Part shown: positions 18,575 through 29,045 of the stretch, piece by piece
How the letters are laid out: each line of letters begins with the position of its first letter
Position numbering within the stretch: position 1 is the first letter of the stretch
Assembly (NCBI GenBank): GCA_035547835.1
Contig: DASZTW010000002.1
Coordinates: forward strand, 62,001 to 126,000
Source: Acidimicrobiales bacterium
GTDB taxonomy: Bacteria; Actinomycetota; Acidimicrobiia; Acidimicrobiales; Iamiaceae
Length of the DNA stretch: 64,000 nt
Direction: 5' to 3'
Translations under genes and position numbers: made by a program
The notes under the pieces: generated by a model
The model's input: the letters and a program-made list of their open reading frames with translations, nothing else
What the model was told of the DNA's origin: nothing
Databases searched by the model: none

Positions 18575-18580
18575 TACACT
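18575..18580 (+). promoter_or_regulatory. -10 box (TACACT) of clpC
   Basis: TACACT about 38 bp before the clpC start, so this transcript should have a 30-nt leader that keeps the ribosome-binding site at 18605-18610, unlike the leaderless promoters elsewhere. Confidence 0.45.
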
Positions 18581-18604
18581 TGCAGCACGAATCCCCACTG
18601 GGGT

Positions 18605-18610
18605 GGGAGG
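18605..18610 (+). promoter_or_regulatory. ribosome-binding site deciding the TTG start of clpC
   Basis: GGGAGG lies 7 nt before TTG 18618. No ATG or GTG is suitably placed, and the ClpC family N-terminus ([10 protein letters not shown]) begins at the next codon, so TTG is the start. Confidence 0.75.
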
Positions 18611-18617
18611 AAAGACC

Positions 18618-21170
<2,553 letters not shown>

Positions 21171-21193
21171 GCGAACCGCCGCGGGCCGGACAG

Positions 21194-21199
21194 TAGGGT
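21194..21199 (+). promoter_or_regulatory. -10 box (TAGGGT), leaderless type
   Basis: TAGGGT ends 7 nt before ATG 21207 of the universal stress protein gene; no ribosome-binding site is present. Confidence 0.55.
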
Positions 21200-21206
21200 C
21201 TGGCCG

Positions 21207-21581
21207 ATGTACCGCAAGATCCTCGTGGGTACCGACGGGTCGAAGACCGCATCGAAGGCGGTCGAGCGCGCCGTGTCGGTCGCCTCGGCCACGGGCGCCG
21301 CGCTCACCATCTTGTCCGCTGGTTCACCCCGCCGGGGCGGCCCGATCGTGGAGGCGGAAGCCGCGCGGCACGCCGACTCGGGCGTGGCGATCGACACGCT
21401 CGTGGTCGACGGTGATCCTGCGACGGTGCTGTCTGAGCAGGCCGTCGCGGGTGGCTACGACCTGGTGGTCGTCGGCAACAAGGGAATGACTGGCGCGCGG
21501 CGGTTCTTCACCATCGGCTCGGTGCCGAACAAGGTGACCCACCACCTCCCGGCATCGCTGCTGATCGTGCGCACCACCTGA
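21207..21581 (+). CDS. universal stress protein family protein
   Basis: Small UspA-fold protein of 124 residues. It begins MYRKILVGTDGSKTASKAVERA and ends with the ATP-binding signature GNKGMTGARRFFTIGSVPNKV followed by LLIVRTT, so it likely belongs to the nucleotide-binding type. It is shorter than most (about 140-150 residues) because the middle loop is reduced. It follows clpC but has its own -10 box. The cellular role is unknown beyond the family's link with stress and dormancy. Confidence 0.88.
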   Translation: MYRKILVGTDGSKTASKAVERAVSVASATGAALTILSAGSPRRGGPIVEAEAARHADSGVAIDTLVVDGDPATVLSEQAVAGGYDLVVVGNKGMTGARRFFTIGSVPNKVTHHLPASLLIVRTT

Positions 21582-21599
21582 GCGCGCCGACGGCTGGCG

Positions 21600-21605
21600 G
21601 ATGCT
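21600..21605 (+). promoter_or_regulatory. weak -10 box (GATGCT)
   Basis: GATGCT ends 7 nt before GTG 21613, matching the leaderless spacing. The first base differs from TANNNT. It favours GTG 21613 over ATG 21601 as the start of the lipoprotein gene. Confidence 0.3.
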
Positions 21606-21612
21606 GGGCCGC

Positions 21613-22512
21613 GTGAGCCACGACGTGCAGGTCGCCCTCCACGGCGGCGTTCCCGGTGCCGACGCGGGCGGTCCGGTCCGGCGGGCGCGCCCGGTGCTGC
21701 TGGCGCTGCTGGCCGTGGCGCTCATCCTGCTGGCGGGGTGCCAGGCCACCGCCGACGTCACGGTGAAGGTGAAGAACGACGGCAGCGGCGAGATCGAGGT
21801 CGTGGTGCGGGTCGACGCGGCGGCCGCCAAGCGTCTCCCACCGCCCGCAGGGCTCCTCTCGGTCGCGGACCTGCGCCGCGCCGGATGGACGGTCGCGGGC
21901 CCCACGGTGGGGCCGGACGGATCGTTCTCTGCCACGGTCTCGCACCACTTCGCGAGCCTGATCGACGGCAACCGTCTGCTGGCCGAACTGTCGGGTCCGG
22001 AGGGTCCGCTGCGCGACCTCCACATGAGTCGCCACGTGTCGCTCACCTCGACCCGGTGGCGCCTCGACGGCACCGTCGACCTGTCCAAAGGCGTCGACGC
22101 GCTCGGCGACCCGACGTTGACCGCCGCGCTCGGCAACCGCACACTCTCGTCGTTGCTGCCCTCGTTGCAGCGGCCAGGCGACGGGCCGCTCTCGTCTGCC
22201 GTGCGGGTGTCGGTGCAGGCCGACCTACCGGGGCATCCCTCCGACTCGTCGACGCCGGTCGGCGCCGGGCTCGGTCAACGCGCCCAGACCTTCCAGTTCA
22301 CGTCGAAGCGCAGCAATGGCATTGCGCCGTGGCTGCTGCTCGCCGCCGCGGTGGCGTTGGTCGGCCTGCTCCTCGCGACCTGGTGGGCAGTGCGGGGGTT
22401 CCGGCGCGATCGCCGGGCGCGCCGTGGCGCGTCGGGATCGAGCCGCGCCACCAATGGGCGCGGCAAACGAGGGCGCCATGCCCGCGGTCGACGCAAGGCC
22501 CGCAACCGCTGA
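21613..22512 (+). CDS. LppM-like membrane lipoprotein
   Basis: About 299 residues from GTG 21613 (ATG 21601 adds four). A hydrophobic segment LLALLAVALILLAGC ends in a lipobox (Cys about residue 42), preceded by an unusually long N-terminal tail. The exported domain begins with TADVTVKVKNDGSGEIEVVV, which resembles the LppM/DUF3153 domain of actinobacterial lipoproteins. A second membrane helix (WLLLAAAVALVGLLLATWW) precedes a very basic cytoplasmic tail rich in Arg and Gly. M. tuberculosis LppM is linked to phagocytosis; the role here is unknown. It is convergent with the TetR gene. Confidence 0.7.
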   Translation: MSHDVQVALHGGVPGADAGGPVRRARPVLLALLAVALILLAGCQATADVTVKVKNDGSGEIEVVVRVDAAAAKRLPPPAGLLSVADLRRAGWTVAGPTVGPDGSFSATVSHHFASLIDGNRLLAELSGPEGPLRDLHMSRHVSLTSTRWRLDGTVDLSKGVDALGDPTLTAALGNRTLSSLLPSLQRPGDGPLSSAVRVSVQADLPGHPSDSSTPVGAGLGQRAQTFQFTSKRSNGIAPWLLLAAAVALVGLLLATWWAVRGFRRDRRARRGASGSSRATNGRGKRGRHARGRRKARNR

Positions 22513-22530
22513 CCGCGTGGCAGCGCCCCG

Positions 22531-22543
22531 GGGCTTGAAGCCC
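22531..22543. terminator. possible bidirectional terminator
   Basis: GGGCT / AGCCC stem with a TGA loop in the 36-bp gap between the convergent lipoprotein and TetR genes. Short stem, no T-tract. Confidence 0.35.
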
Positions 22544-22548
22544 GCCTG

Positions 22549-23331
22549 TCAATGAGAAGGTTCGACGGCCGGCACGAGCTCTCCACGAGCGGCGAGCTCG
22601 GCGACGACCCCGGCCGCGGTGGTGAGCCGTGCCGGCTGCGCGCCCCACGCGACCAGAAGGTCGCGGACCAAGTTGTTGGCGAGCTCGCTGCCATCGAACA
22701 ACGTCGCGCTGAATCTGTGGAGACCCGACGTCATGCGAACCCCATTGGTCGCGGCGATGATCGTCAACGCTCGCTGCAGGTCAGCGCCGGGGGCCAGCGC
22801 CTCCAGCTCGACGGCTGCGGCAAGGAGCTGGCGGGCAGTCTCGAGCACGGCCAACGCGGCGGGAAGTACCTGTGCGACGTCGGAGTCGGACATGACCACG
22901 GACGGGTAGGTGAACATTCGCCGACAGAGCTCGACCTCGAGCGGGAAGGTGAGCTCCGCGTCGACCCAGAAGCAGGCTGCCCCGAGCACGCGTGAGAGCG
23001 CGAGTTCGGCAGGGTCCGACACCCCTCGCTCGTTGCAGACAGAGTCGAGGGAGGTCTGGGAGCCCGCCAGCGACCGGTGCAGCACCTCGAGCGCGCCGCG
23101 TTGCAGCTCCGCGAGCAGCGCGCTCTTGGACGTGAACTGCCGGTAGATCGATCCGATGCCACAGGCGAGCTCGTCGGCGAGTCGCTGCATCGTGAGCGCG
23201 TCGACGCCGTCGGCGGCGATGATGCCCAGCGCCGTGTCGAGCGCGTGGCGCCGTTGCTCGAGACGCTGACGGGCTCGGAGATCAGCCATCGTCAGCCGTT
23301 CGCCGTCCCCAGACGCCCGCTTGGCCCCCAT
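22549..23331 (-). CDS. TetR/AcrR family transcriptional regulator
   Basis: A 260-residue regulator. After a short basic lead, residues about 22-68 form the DNA-binding domain: ALDTALGIIAADGVDALTMQ then RLADELACGIGSIYRQFTSKSALL, a clear TetR helix-turn-helix. The rest is the helical ligand domain, without a recognisable ligand class. A -10 box 9 nt before ATG 23331 supports this start; ATG 23289 is an alternative. It lies upstream of two exported-protein genes on the same strand, whose region contains paired CGTTCCGGA repeats, so it may control that group. Confidence 0.82.
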   Translation of the reverse strand: MGAKRASGDGERLTMADLRARQRLEQRRHALDTALGIIAADGVDALTMQRLADELACGIGSIYRQFTSKSALLAELQRGALEVLHRSLAGSQTSLDSVCNERGVSDPAELALSRVLGAACFWVDAELTFPLEVELCRRMFTYPSVVMSDSDVAQVLPAALAVLETARQLLAAAVELEALAPGADLQRALTIIAATNGVRMTSGLHRFSATLFDGSELANNLVRDLLVAWGAQPARLTTAAGVVAELAARGELVPAVEPSH

Positions 23332-23340
23332 CGAGGGGGA

Positions 23341-23346
23341 AGGCTA
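23341..23346 (-). promoter_or_regulatory. -10 box (TAGCCT) of the tetR gene
   Basis: On the minus strand TAGCCT ends 9 nt before ATG 23331; near-leaderless arrangement. Confidence 0.5.
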
Positions 23347-23376
23347 TTCGCCGCGGGTTGCCCGAGGGTTCGCGAG

Positions 23377-23943
23377 TCAGCCACCTCTGACGATCTCGAG
23401 CAGCGCCTGGCTGGCGTGGGGTTCGAGTGCGCGGAGCACGGCGTCGGCGTAGGGGGCCGGGGCGCCGCAGTGGTCAAGTGAGAGATAGGTCTCGGCGAGC
23501 AGGATCATGCCGGTTCGGTACTGCGGCAGGGCCGCGGGACCCTTCGGTATCCGCACGACGATGCCGTTTGCGGTGGCGGTCGCTGCGTTGCGGTCGGCTG
23601 CCCCTCCCACCGTGGCGGTGCAGGTCGCGCTCAGCACACGGTCGTAGGCGCTGCGCGGCACCGAGCCGTGCAGGGGAGGGATGAGTTTCTCCACATAGCC
23701 GATCGCCTTCGACGCCGTGGCGGGGTCGACCTCCGCCTTGGTGGCGTCGTCGTGACCGACGCCGGCCCCGGTGCCGTTGGTGGTCGGCGACCCGTCGGTT
23801 GGGTGGCCTTGACCCACCGGCGTGGTCGGCGCCGTGGCCGTGGCCGCGGCGCGCACGCCAGGCTTCTGGTTGCTGCTGCACCCGGTCATGGCCACTGCGG
23901 CGACGATCACGGCCCCGGCCACGAGGTGTTTCAGATGGCGCAC
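23377..23943 (-). CDS. putative lipoprotein of unknown function
   Basis: A 188-residue exported protein. The N-terminus has two basic residues, a hydrophobic stretch AGAVIVAAVAM and the lipobox MTGC (Cys22), so it should be a lipoprotein. A Thr/Pro/Gly-rich linker (about 23-70) follows, then a domain of about 115 residues with two Cys residues (ATCTATV, DHCGAP) that could form a disulfide outside the cell. No family is recognised. It lies between a TetR regulator and another secreted-protein gene on the same strand. Confidence 0.65.
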   Translation of the reverse strand: MRHLKHLVAGAVIVAAVAMTGCSSNQKPGVRAAATATAPTTPVGQGHPTDGSPTTNGTGAGVGHDDATKAEVDPATASKAIGYVEKLIPPLHGSVPRSAYDRVLSATCTATVGGAADRNAATATANGIVVRIPKGPAALPQYRTGMILLAETYLSLDHCGAPAPYADAVLRALEPHASQALLEIVRGG

Positions 23944-24055
23944 TGCGCGCTCCTTGCCCGATCAGGACAGCGAGCGGGACGGGGCGATTCGGTCCCGCCC
24001 CGCGCGCTGTCTGTGATGTGGTCGCTGCGGGCATCGTCGCCCGCGAGCTGGGCCC

Positions 24056-25030
24056 CTATGGAGCCGGGGGCGAGCTGATCCCGTCCGAACCTGTCGCCGT
24101 CAGGCCGAAGTAACCCTGCAGCGACAGCAGGTTGGTGCCCGGCGCTGCGGGGAGTCCGACCGCGTTGTCGAGCAGCTGGTCGAACAAGTTGAGCTGCTGG
24201 AGGTTCATGCTGTCGAGCGCCTTGCCGAGGCCCAAGAGACCGCAATCGCCGGCAGCCGGGACGGCGAATGACCCATCAGTGGCGTCCGCCTTCGGAACGA
24301 TGTACAGGAAGTGGCCCGTGTCGTTCGTGCCGGACCAGTACTGCGGCTCCGACAGGTTGATCGGCAGGTTGAACGTGATCGGGTCGGTGGCGCTTCCGAT
24401 GTAGCAGGTGTCGCCGAGCAGCAGGTTGTTCACCTTCACGCGCAACGGGATACTCGCGGTCGCCAGCGTGAACGGCTCCGTCTGCGTGCCCAGGATCAGT
24501 CCGAGCACCCCGGTGCTGTTCACGTCGCTGAGCGTCAGCGCACCGAGTGGCTGGATCTCTGCGCTCACGCCGGTGACGGGCTTCAACAGGGAGTTGAGGC
24601 TCTCGTTGCCGACGATGCCGCCCGGCACGTCGATGGGCGGGAAGCCCAGGCCACCGCCGCCGCTGCCGCTACCGCCCTCATCGACGTTGGTGATCTCGAG
24701 CCCGTCAGATCCGAACGTGACCGCCACGACCTGGCGCACCTTGATCGGGCCGCTGACCGTGGAGCTGACACTTCCGAACTTCGCGTGCCCGCCCTCGAAC
24801 GTCATCTCGATGCAGAAGGCCAGCAGCGCCCCCGCCGGTTTGAGGCTGGCCGGACAGGAGATCGGGGCGATGGGCAGATTGTCGATCGAGGTGAATGGAT
24901 CGCCGCTGCTCCCGCTACCGCCCGGTCCGTCGTCCGCGAAGGCCGGTGCAACCACGAGCAGGCTGGCGGCGAGGAGGGCGAGTACGGCAAGTGCGCCGAG
25001 TCGCCCGCGTCGCCTCAGTGTCGTCGTCAA
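24056..25030 (-). CDS. secreted protein of unknown function
   Basis: A 324-residue protein with a Sec signal peptide: basic MTTTLRRRGR, hydrophobic LGALAVLALLAASLLVVAPAF and a likely cleavage after AFA. The mature part starts DDGPGGSGSSGDP and is rich in Gly, Ser, Leu and Asn, with several Cys residues (ISCPASL, LAFCIEM, GDTCYIG, GDCGLLG) that could pair. The pattern resembles uncharacterised surface or secreted proteins of actinomycetes. TTG start chosen because AAGGAG lies 7 nt upstream and no ATG fits the signal peptide. A consensus-like promoter lies about 190 bp upstream. Confidence 0.7.
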   Translation of the reverse strand: MTTTLRRRGRLGALAVLALLAASLLVVAPAFADDGPGGSGSSGDPFTSIDNLPIAPISCPASLKPAGALLAFCIEMTFEGGHAKFGSVSSTVSGPIKVRQVVAVTFGSDGLEITNVDEGGSGSGGGGLGFPPIDVPGGIVGNESLNSLLKPVTGVSAEIQPLGALTLSDVNSTGVLGLILGTQTEPFTLATASIPLRVKVNNLLLGDTCYIGSATDPITFNLPINLSEPQYWSGTNDTGHFLYIVPKADATDGSFAVPAAGDCGLLGLGKALDSMNLQQLNLFDQLLDNAVGLPAAPGTNLLSLQGYFGLTATGSDGISSPPAP

Positions 25031-25037
25031 TGGATTG

Positions 25038-25043
25038 CTCCTT
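25038..25043 (-). promoter_or_regulatory. ribosome-binding site deciding the TTG start
   Basis: AAGGAG on the minus strand, 7 nt before TTG 25030, fixes the start of the secreted-protein gene. Confidence 0.6.
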
Positions 25044-25218
25044 GGTTTGATGGATGGTCGCGTGGCCCCCAGCCACGATCCCCGTTCCAGGAGCCCAGTC
25101 CCCCGTGTCGAGTCGCGTCGAGGAAACCGCGTCGCGCTCAGTTCGAGCTGCGTGGTGTGCCCGCGTTGCCCGCATCGCCTGTTTCCCTTCCCCCGGTTGT
25201 GGCGGAGCCACGTTCCGG

Positions 25219-25247
25219 AGTGTGCACGGCGTTCCGGAAACTGTCAA
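25219..25247 (-). promoter_or_regulatory. SigA-type promoter for the secreted-protein gene
   Basis: Minus strand TTGACA-N17-CACACT. The -35 overlaps the cysA stop codon. The -10 region is flanked by two copies of CGTTCCGGA (25211-25219 and 25230-25238), possible operators. The leader to TTG 25030 would be about 180 nt. Confidence 0.5.
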
Positions 25248-26236
25248 CCGGTTCGCACCAAATGCGTCGCAGCGCCACCTGCTGCCTGGCCGGCCGGGAG
25301 CGTCCGCGTCGGACGCAGCCCGATCGATCCCCCCGCTTCGATCGCCTGGCGCTCGACCTCCTGGCGCGAGGTCTGCACCCACACCTCGTCGCCGTCCGCG
25401 ATTGCGTCGACGCGCACGACGGATCCGAGCATCCGCACTCTCGTCACGCGACCCGCCACCGCCCCCGCGGTCCCAGGTGGCACCAGATCGATGTCGTGTG
25501 GACGGACCAGGTGCCCGTCGAGTCGTGTCACCGGGCCGAGGAACGCCATGACGAACTCGTTGGTAGGCCGGTCGTACAAGTCTTCGGGCGTGCCGGTCTG
25601 CTCGACCCGGCCCTCGTTGACCACCACGATCTCGTCGGCCACCTCGAGCGCCTCCTCCTGATCGTGGGTGACGAACACCGTCGTGACGTGCACTTCGTCG
25701 TGGAGGCGGCGCAGCCAGTCACGCAACTCCTTGCGAACCTTGGCGTCCAGCGCGCCGAACGGTTCATCGAGCAGCAGCACCTTCGGTTCGACGGCCAGCG
25801 CCCGCGCCAGCGCCATCCGCTGGCGCTGCCCGCCGGACAGCTGCGCGGGCTTGCGGTCCGCGAACTGTTCGAGGTGGACCAGCGCGAGCAGCTCCGCGAC
25901 GCGGGCACGGATCTCGGCCTTCGGTCGCTTGCGGATCTCCAGGCCGAACGCCACGTTCCGGGACACGGACAGGTGCGTGAACGGCGCGTAGTGCTGGAAC
26001 ACGAACCCGACGTCACGCTGCTGCGGAGCGAGGGTGGTGGCGTCGGCGCCGTCGATCTCGACTGCGCCCTCGTCAGGCTGCTCGAGCCCGGCGATGATGC
26101 GCAACAGAGTGGACTTGCCACCGCCGCTCGGCCCGAGCAGCGCCGTGAGGTTCCCGCTCGGCACGTCGAGCGACACGCCGTGGAGCGCCACGAAGTCGCC
26201 GAACCGCTTGTGAACGCCGCGGACCCGGATGCCCAT
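25244..26236 (-). CDS. cysA: sulfate ABC transporter, ATP-binding protein
   Basis: ATPase of a sulfate/thiosulfate importer. It has Walker [10 protein letters not shown] (about residues 36-44), a Q-loop VFQHY, the ABC signature [15 protein letters not shown], Walker [15 protein letters not shown] and the H-loop VTHD. The C-terminal 90 residues form a small TOBE-like domain ([16 protein letters not shown]), as in CysA. Start ATG follows GGAGAGG and overlaps the cysW stop by 1 bp (TGATG), so it is the last gene of a four-gene operon. 330 residues, normal length. Confidence 0.93.
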   Translation of the reverse strand: MGIRVRGVHKRFGDFVALHGVSLDVPSGNLTALLGPSGGGKSTLLRIIAGLEQPDEGAVEIDGADATTLAPQQRDVGFVFQHYAPFTHLSVSRNVAFGLEIRKRPKAEIRARVAELLALVHLEQFADRKPAQLSGGQRQRMALARALAVEPKVLLLDEPFGALDAKVRKELRDWLRRLHDEVHVTTVFVTHDQEEALEVADEIVVVNEGRVEQTGTPEDLYDRPTNEFVMAFLGPVTRLDGHLVRPHDIDLVPPGTAGAVAGRVTRVRMLGSVVRVDAIADGDEVWVQTSRQEVERQAIEAGGSIGLRPTRTLPAGQAAGGAATHLVRTG

Positions 26237-27066
26237 CACCTCTCCTCCGCGCCTGGCCGCAGCACGGTCACCGACAACAAGCACGCCACCGCGACGGCGG
26301 CGAGCACGAACGAGGCGGCGTACGCGGTCTGGTAGTCGAAACCCAGGTACGCCTGCTCGACCACGAGGGTGGAGGTCTGGGTCTGCCCGACGAGGTTGCC
26401 TGACACCACTTTGACGGCACCGAACTCGCCGAGCGATCGGGCGAGGCTCAGCATGACCCCGTAGGCCAGCGCCCAACGGATGGACGGCAACGTGATCCGC
26501 CAGAACCGCTGCCACGCGCTGGCACCCAACGTCGACGCGGCCTGCTCCTGCTCCTCGCCGATGTGCTCGAGCACGGGTGTCAGCTCCCGCACGACGAGCG
26601 GGAGCGAGACGAACACGGTGGCCAGGACCATCCCGGGCACGGCGTAGATGATCGTGAAGCCCGACCGTGCGATGCCGCCGAACCAGCCGTCGCTGCCGTA
26701 CACGAGGATCAGCGCCAAGCCGACCACCACGGGCGACACCGACAACGGCAGGTCGACGAGGGCATCGAGCACGCGCCGGCCCGGGAAGCGGTACCGCACG
26801 AGCAACAGCGCAAGGCCCGTTCCGAGCACCGCGTCGATCGCGACGGCCACGGCGGCCACGATCGACGTCAGCTGGAAAGCGTGGACCATGTCGGGCTGGG
26901 TGAGCGCGTGCCACGCCGGGCTCACCCCGTGCCCGAACGTGTGCCAGCAGATCGCCACCAGGGGCACCACCACCAGGAAGCCGAGGTAGACGAGCGCCGT
27001 GGCGCGGAACGCCAGCCGCGCCAGCCGGGAGACCGGCCCGGTCCCGTCCGCCCGCAGGTCAGCCAC
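26236..27066 (-). CDS. cysW: sulfate ABC transporter permease CysW
   Basis: One of two membrane subunits of the sulfate importer. Six hydrophobic segments are visible from [18 protein letters not shown] to the last helix [14 protein letters not shown], with the EAA loop [20 protein letters not shown] that docks on the ATPase. GTG start at 27066 overlaps the cysT end by 8 bp; 276 residues. The pair with CysT forms the channel. Confidence 0.9.
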   Translation of the reverse strand: MADLRADGTGPVSRLARLAFRATALVYLGFLVVVPLVAICWHTFGHGVSPAWHALTQPDMVHAFQLTSIVAAVAVAIDAVLGTGLALLLVRYRFPGRRVLDALVDLPLSVSPVVVGLALILVYGSDGWFGGIARSGFTIIYAVPGMVLATVFVSLPLVVRELTPVLEHIGEEQEQAASTLGASAWQRFWRITLPSIRWALAYGVMLSLARSLGEFGAVKVVSGNLVGQTQTSTLVVEQAYLGFDYQTAYAASFVLAAVAVACLLSVTVLRPGAEER

Positions 27067-27928
27067 CTCGGGCCATCCGGCGCTGGAACTGGTAGAGGCC
27101 CACCACCACCACCAGCGCGACCACGAGCAGGACGGTGGCCACTGCGGCGGCACCGGCATCGTTGTCGTTCTCGAGCTGGCCGAGGATCTGCACCGATGCG
27201 AGCTGGGTCTTCAAGGGGATGTTTCCCGAGATCAAGATCGTGGTGCCGTAGTCGCTGATCGCCCGCGCGAACGACAGCGCGGCGCCGGCCGAGATGGCGG
27301 GCCACAAGCTGGGCAGGATCAGGCGGCGAAAGATCGTGGCCCTCGACGCGCCGAGCGACGCGGCCGCTTCCTCGACTTCGCTGTCGAGCTCCATGAGCAC
27401 CGGCTGGACCGTGCGGACCACGAAGGGCAGTGTGATGAACAGCAGCGCCACGAACACCCCGGAGCGCGCCTGCGCCAGGTTGACGCCGACCGGGCTGTGC
27501 GGTCCGTACAGCGACAGCAGCACGAGGCTCGCGACGATCGTCGGCAAGGCGAACGGCAGATCGATGATCACCTCGAGCGCGCGCTTGCCGAAGAAGTCGT
27601 CGCGCACCAGCACCCACGCGACCAACGTGCCCATCACCGCGTTGACGGCCGTGACCAGCAGCGATCCGACCACCGTGAGGCGAAGGGCCGCGGCGGCGCC
27701 GGGGGACGACACCGCGGCCCAGAAGCCGCTCCAGCCGCCGCTGGTGGCCTTGGTCAGCACGGCCGCCAGCGGGATGAGCACCAGCAGGCTCATCACCAGC
27801 GTGGCCAACCCGAGCCCGCACGTCGACGCGGCAGACAGCACGCGGCCATCCGGTCGTCGCGGGAGGGCGCGGGTCGACGGAGGGTCGGCCGCGGGGCCTG
27901 GTGGCGCGGCAACCGTGGCGGCGGTCAT
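27059..27928 (-). CDS. cysT: sulfate ABC transporter permease CysT
   Basis: Second membrane subunit of the importer, 289 residues. The N-terminal 40 residues are Pro/Ala-rich and cytoplasmic; then six hydrophobic segments, starting with LATLVMSLLVLIPLAAVL and ending VATVLLVVALVVVVGLYQF. The EAA loop reads EVEEAAASLGASRATIFRRL, and the sulfate-permease signature SDYGTTILISGNIP follows. ATG 27928 overlaps the upstream stop (ATGA), so it is translated in step with the binding protein gene. Confidence 0.9.
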   Translation of the reverse strand: MTAATVAAPPGPAADPPSTRALPRRPDGRVLSAASTCGLGLATLVMSLLVLIPLAAVLTKATSGGWSGFWAAVSSPGAAAALRLTVVGSLLVTAVNAVMGTLVAWVLVRDDFFGKRALEVIIDLPFALPTIVASLVLLSLYGPHSPVGVNLAQARSGVFVALLFITLPFVVRTVQPVLMELDSEVEEAAASLGASRATIFRRLILPSLWPAISAGAALSFARAISDYGTTILISGNIPLKTQLASVQILGQLENDNDAGAAAVATVLLVVALVVVVGLYQFQRRMARGG

Positions 27929-28935
27929 CCGGCTTGTTGGATCTTGGTGACGATGCCGTCGTGCTCGTCGAAGAACTTGGTCGCCACCTGCGTCCACCCG
28001 CCAAGGTCGGCGATCGTGAAGAGCTTGGCCGGCTGGGGGAACGGGTCGGTCGGGTTGTTGGCGCCGTCGACTCGCACGTGGATCCCGTCGATGACGGGTC
28101 GGTAGCCGTTGGCTGCGAAGACGCGCTGGCCCGCCGCCGACTGCGCGAATGCCAAGAAGGCCTTGGCGGCCGGCGCCGCGTGGACGGTCACCGCCGCGGG
28201 GTTCTCGATCAGCAGCGTGGAACTCGGGACGATGTAGTCGACGGCCTGATCGTGCTGGCGGGCGAAGATGGCCTCGTTCTCATACGAGATGAGCACGTCG
28301 CCGGTGCCCGACGTGAACGTGCTCGTGGCCTCGCGCCCGCTCGAAGGCGACGCGACGACGTTCTTGAAGAACGCCCGCAAGTAGGCCTCGCCTTCCTGCG
28401 GGCTGCCGCCGCCTTCGACGACCTGGCCGTACGCGGCCATGGTGTTCCACCGCGCGGAGCCGGATGACCCGGGGTCGGGCGTGACGATCTTGATGCCGGG
28501 CTTGACGAGGTCGGACCACCCCTCGATGTGCTTCGGGTTGCCCTTGCGCACGACGATCACCACGACCGAGTCGCTGATCATGCCCTTGGTGGGCCCTTGG
28601 TTCCAGCTGGTCGCGACCTTGCCGTCCTTCACGAGACGGTCCATATCGGTCTGGAGCGAGAACGCCACATAGTCCGCGGACAGGTTCGACTCGACGGCCC
28701 GGCTCTGGTCGCCGCTCGCGCCGTACGACGTTCGCCACGTCACGCCCTTGCCCTTGCTCGTCTTGGCGAAGTCCTTGGTCAGCTGGTCGTAGACAGGCTT
28801 GGGGGTCGAGTACGCGACCAGGGACTGCCTCGAGTCGCTGGTGCCAGCCGAGCTGCACGCGGCCACCGCAAGCAACGCGACCATGCCGAGGGCGAGCCCG
28901 GCGAGTCGGGGATGGGTGTGGGGTCTCTGTCGCAC
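27925..28935 (-). CDS. sulfate-binding lipoprotein of ABC transporter
   Basis: Extracytoplasmic substrate-binding subunit, first gene of the sulfate importer operon. Signal peptide with lipobox AVAAC (Cys27). The mature domain has the sulfate-binding family pattern: YSTPKPVYDQLTKDF, SYGASGDQSRAV, the loop VTPDPGSSGSARWN and GDVLISYENEA. 336 residues. GTG start with GGGAGG 7 nt upstream and a near-consensus promoter further up. Sulfate is the most likely ligand, but related proteins bind thiosulfate or other oxyanions. Confidence 0.9.
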   Translation of the reverse strand: MRQRPHTHPRLAGLALGMVALLAVAACSSAGTSDSRQSLVAYSTPKPVYDQLTKDFAKTSKGKGVTWRTSYGASGDQSRAVESNLSADYVAFSLQTDMDRLVKDGKVATSWNQGPTKGMISDSVVVIVVRKGNPKHIEGWSDLVKPGIKIVTPDPGSSGSARWNTMAAYGQVVEGGGSPQEGEAYLRAFFKNVVASPSSGREATSTFTSGTGDVLISYENEAIFARQHDQAVDYIVPSSTLLIENPAAVTVHAAPAAKAFLAFAQSAAGQRVFAANGYRPVIDGIHVRVDGANNPTDPFPQPAKLFTIADLGGWTQVATKFFDEHDGIVTKIQQAG

Positions 28936-28963
28936 GGTGCGACCTCCCTTCTACGAGCGGCTA

Positions 28964-28992
28964 AAGGTACAAAGGCCGACCTTATTAGTCAA
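28964..28992 (-). promoter_or_regulatory. SigA-type promoter of the sulfate operon
   Basis: Minus strand TTGACT-N17-TACCTT, the clearest housekeeping-type promoter in this part. Transcription would start about 20 bp before the GTG, keeping its GGGAGG site. Divergent from the radA promoter about 40 bp away. Confidence 0.65.
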
Positions 28993-29032
28993 GATTCCCG
29001 ACATTGGATCTGAGACTGTCGCAGGTCGTGCC

Positions 29033-29038
29033 TAGGTT
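29033..29038 (+). promoter_or_regulatory. -10 box (TAGGTT) of radA, leaderless type
   Basis: TAGGTT ends exactly 7 nt before ATG 29046; no ribosome-binding site. It also rules out the upstream in-frame start at 29004. Confidence 0.6.
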
Positions 29039-29045
29039 GGGCGGC

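Noticed and set aside
28940-29045. Riboswitch in the sulfate operon leader
   Set aside because: The mapped promoter leaves only about 20 nt before the start codon, too short for a SAM or other riboswitch.
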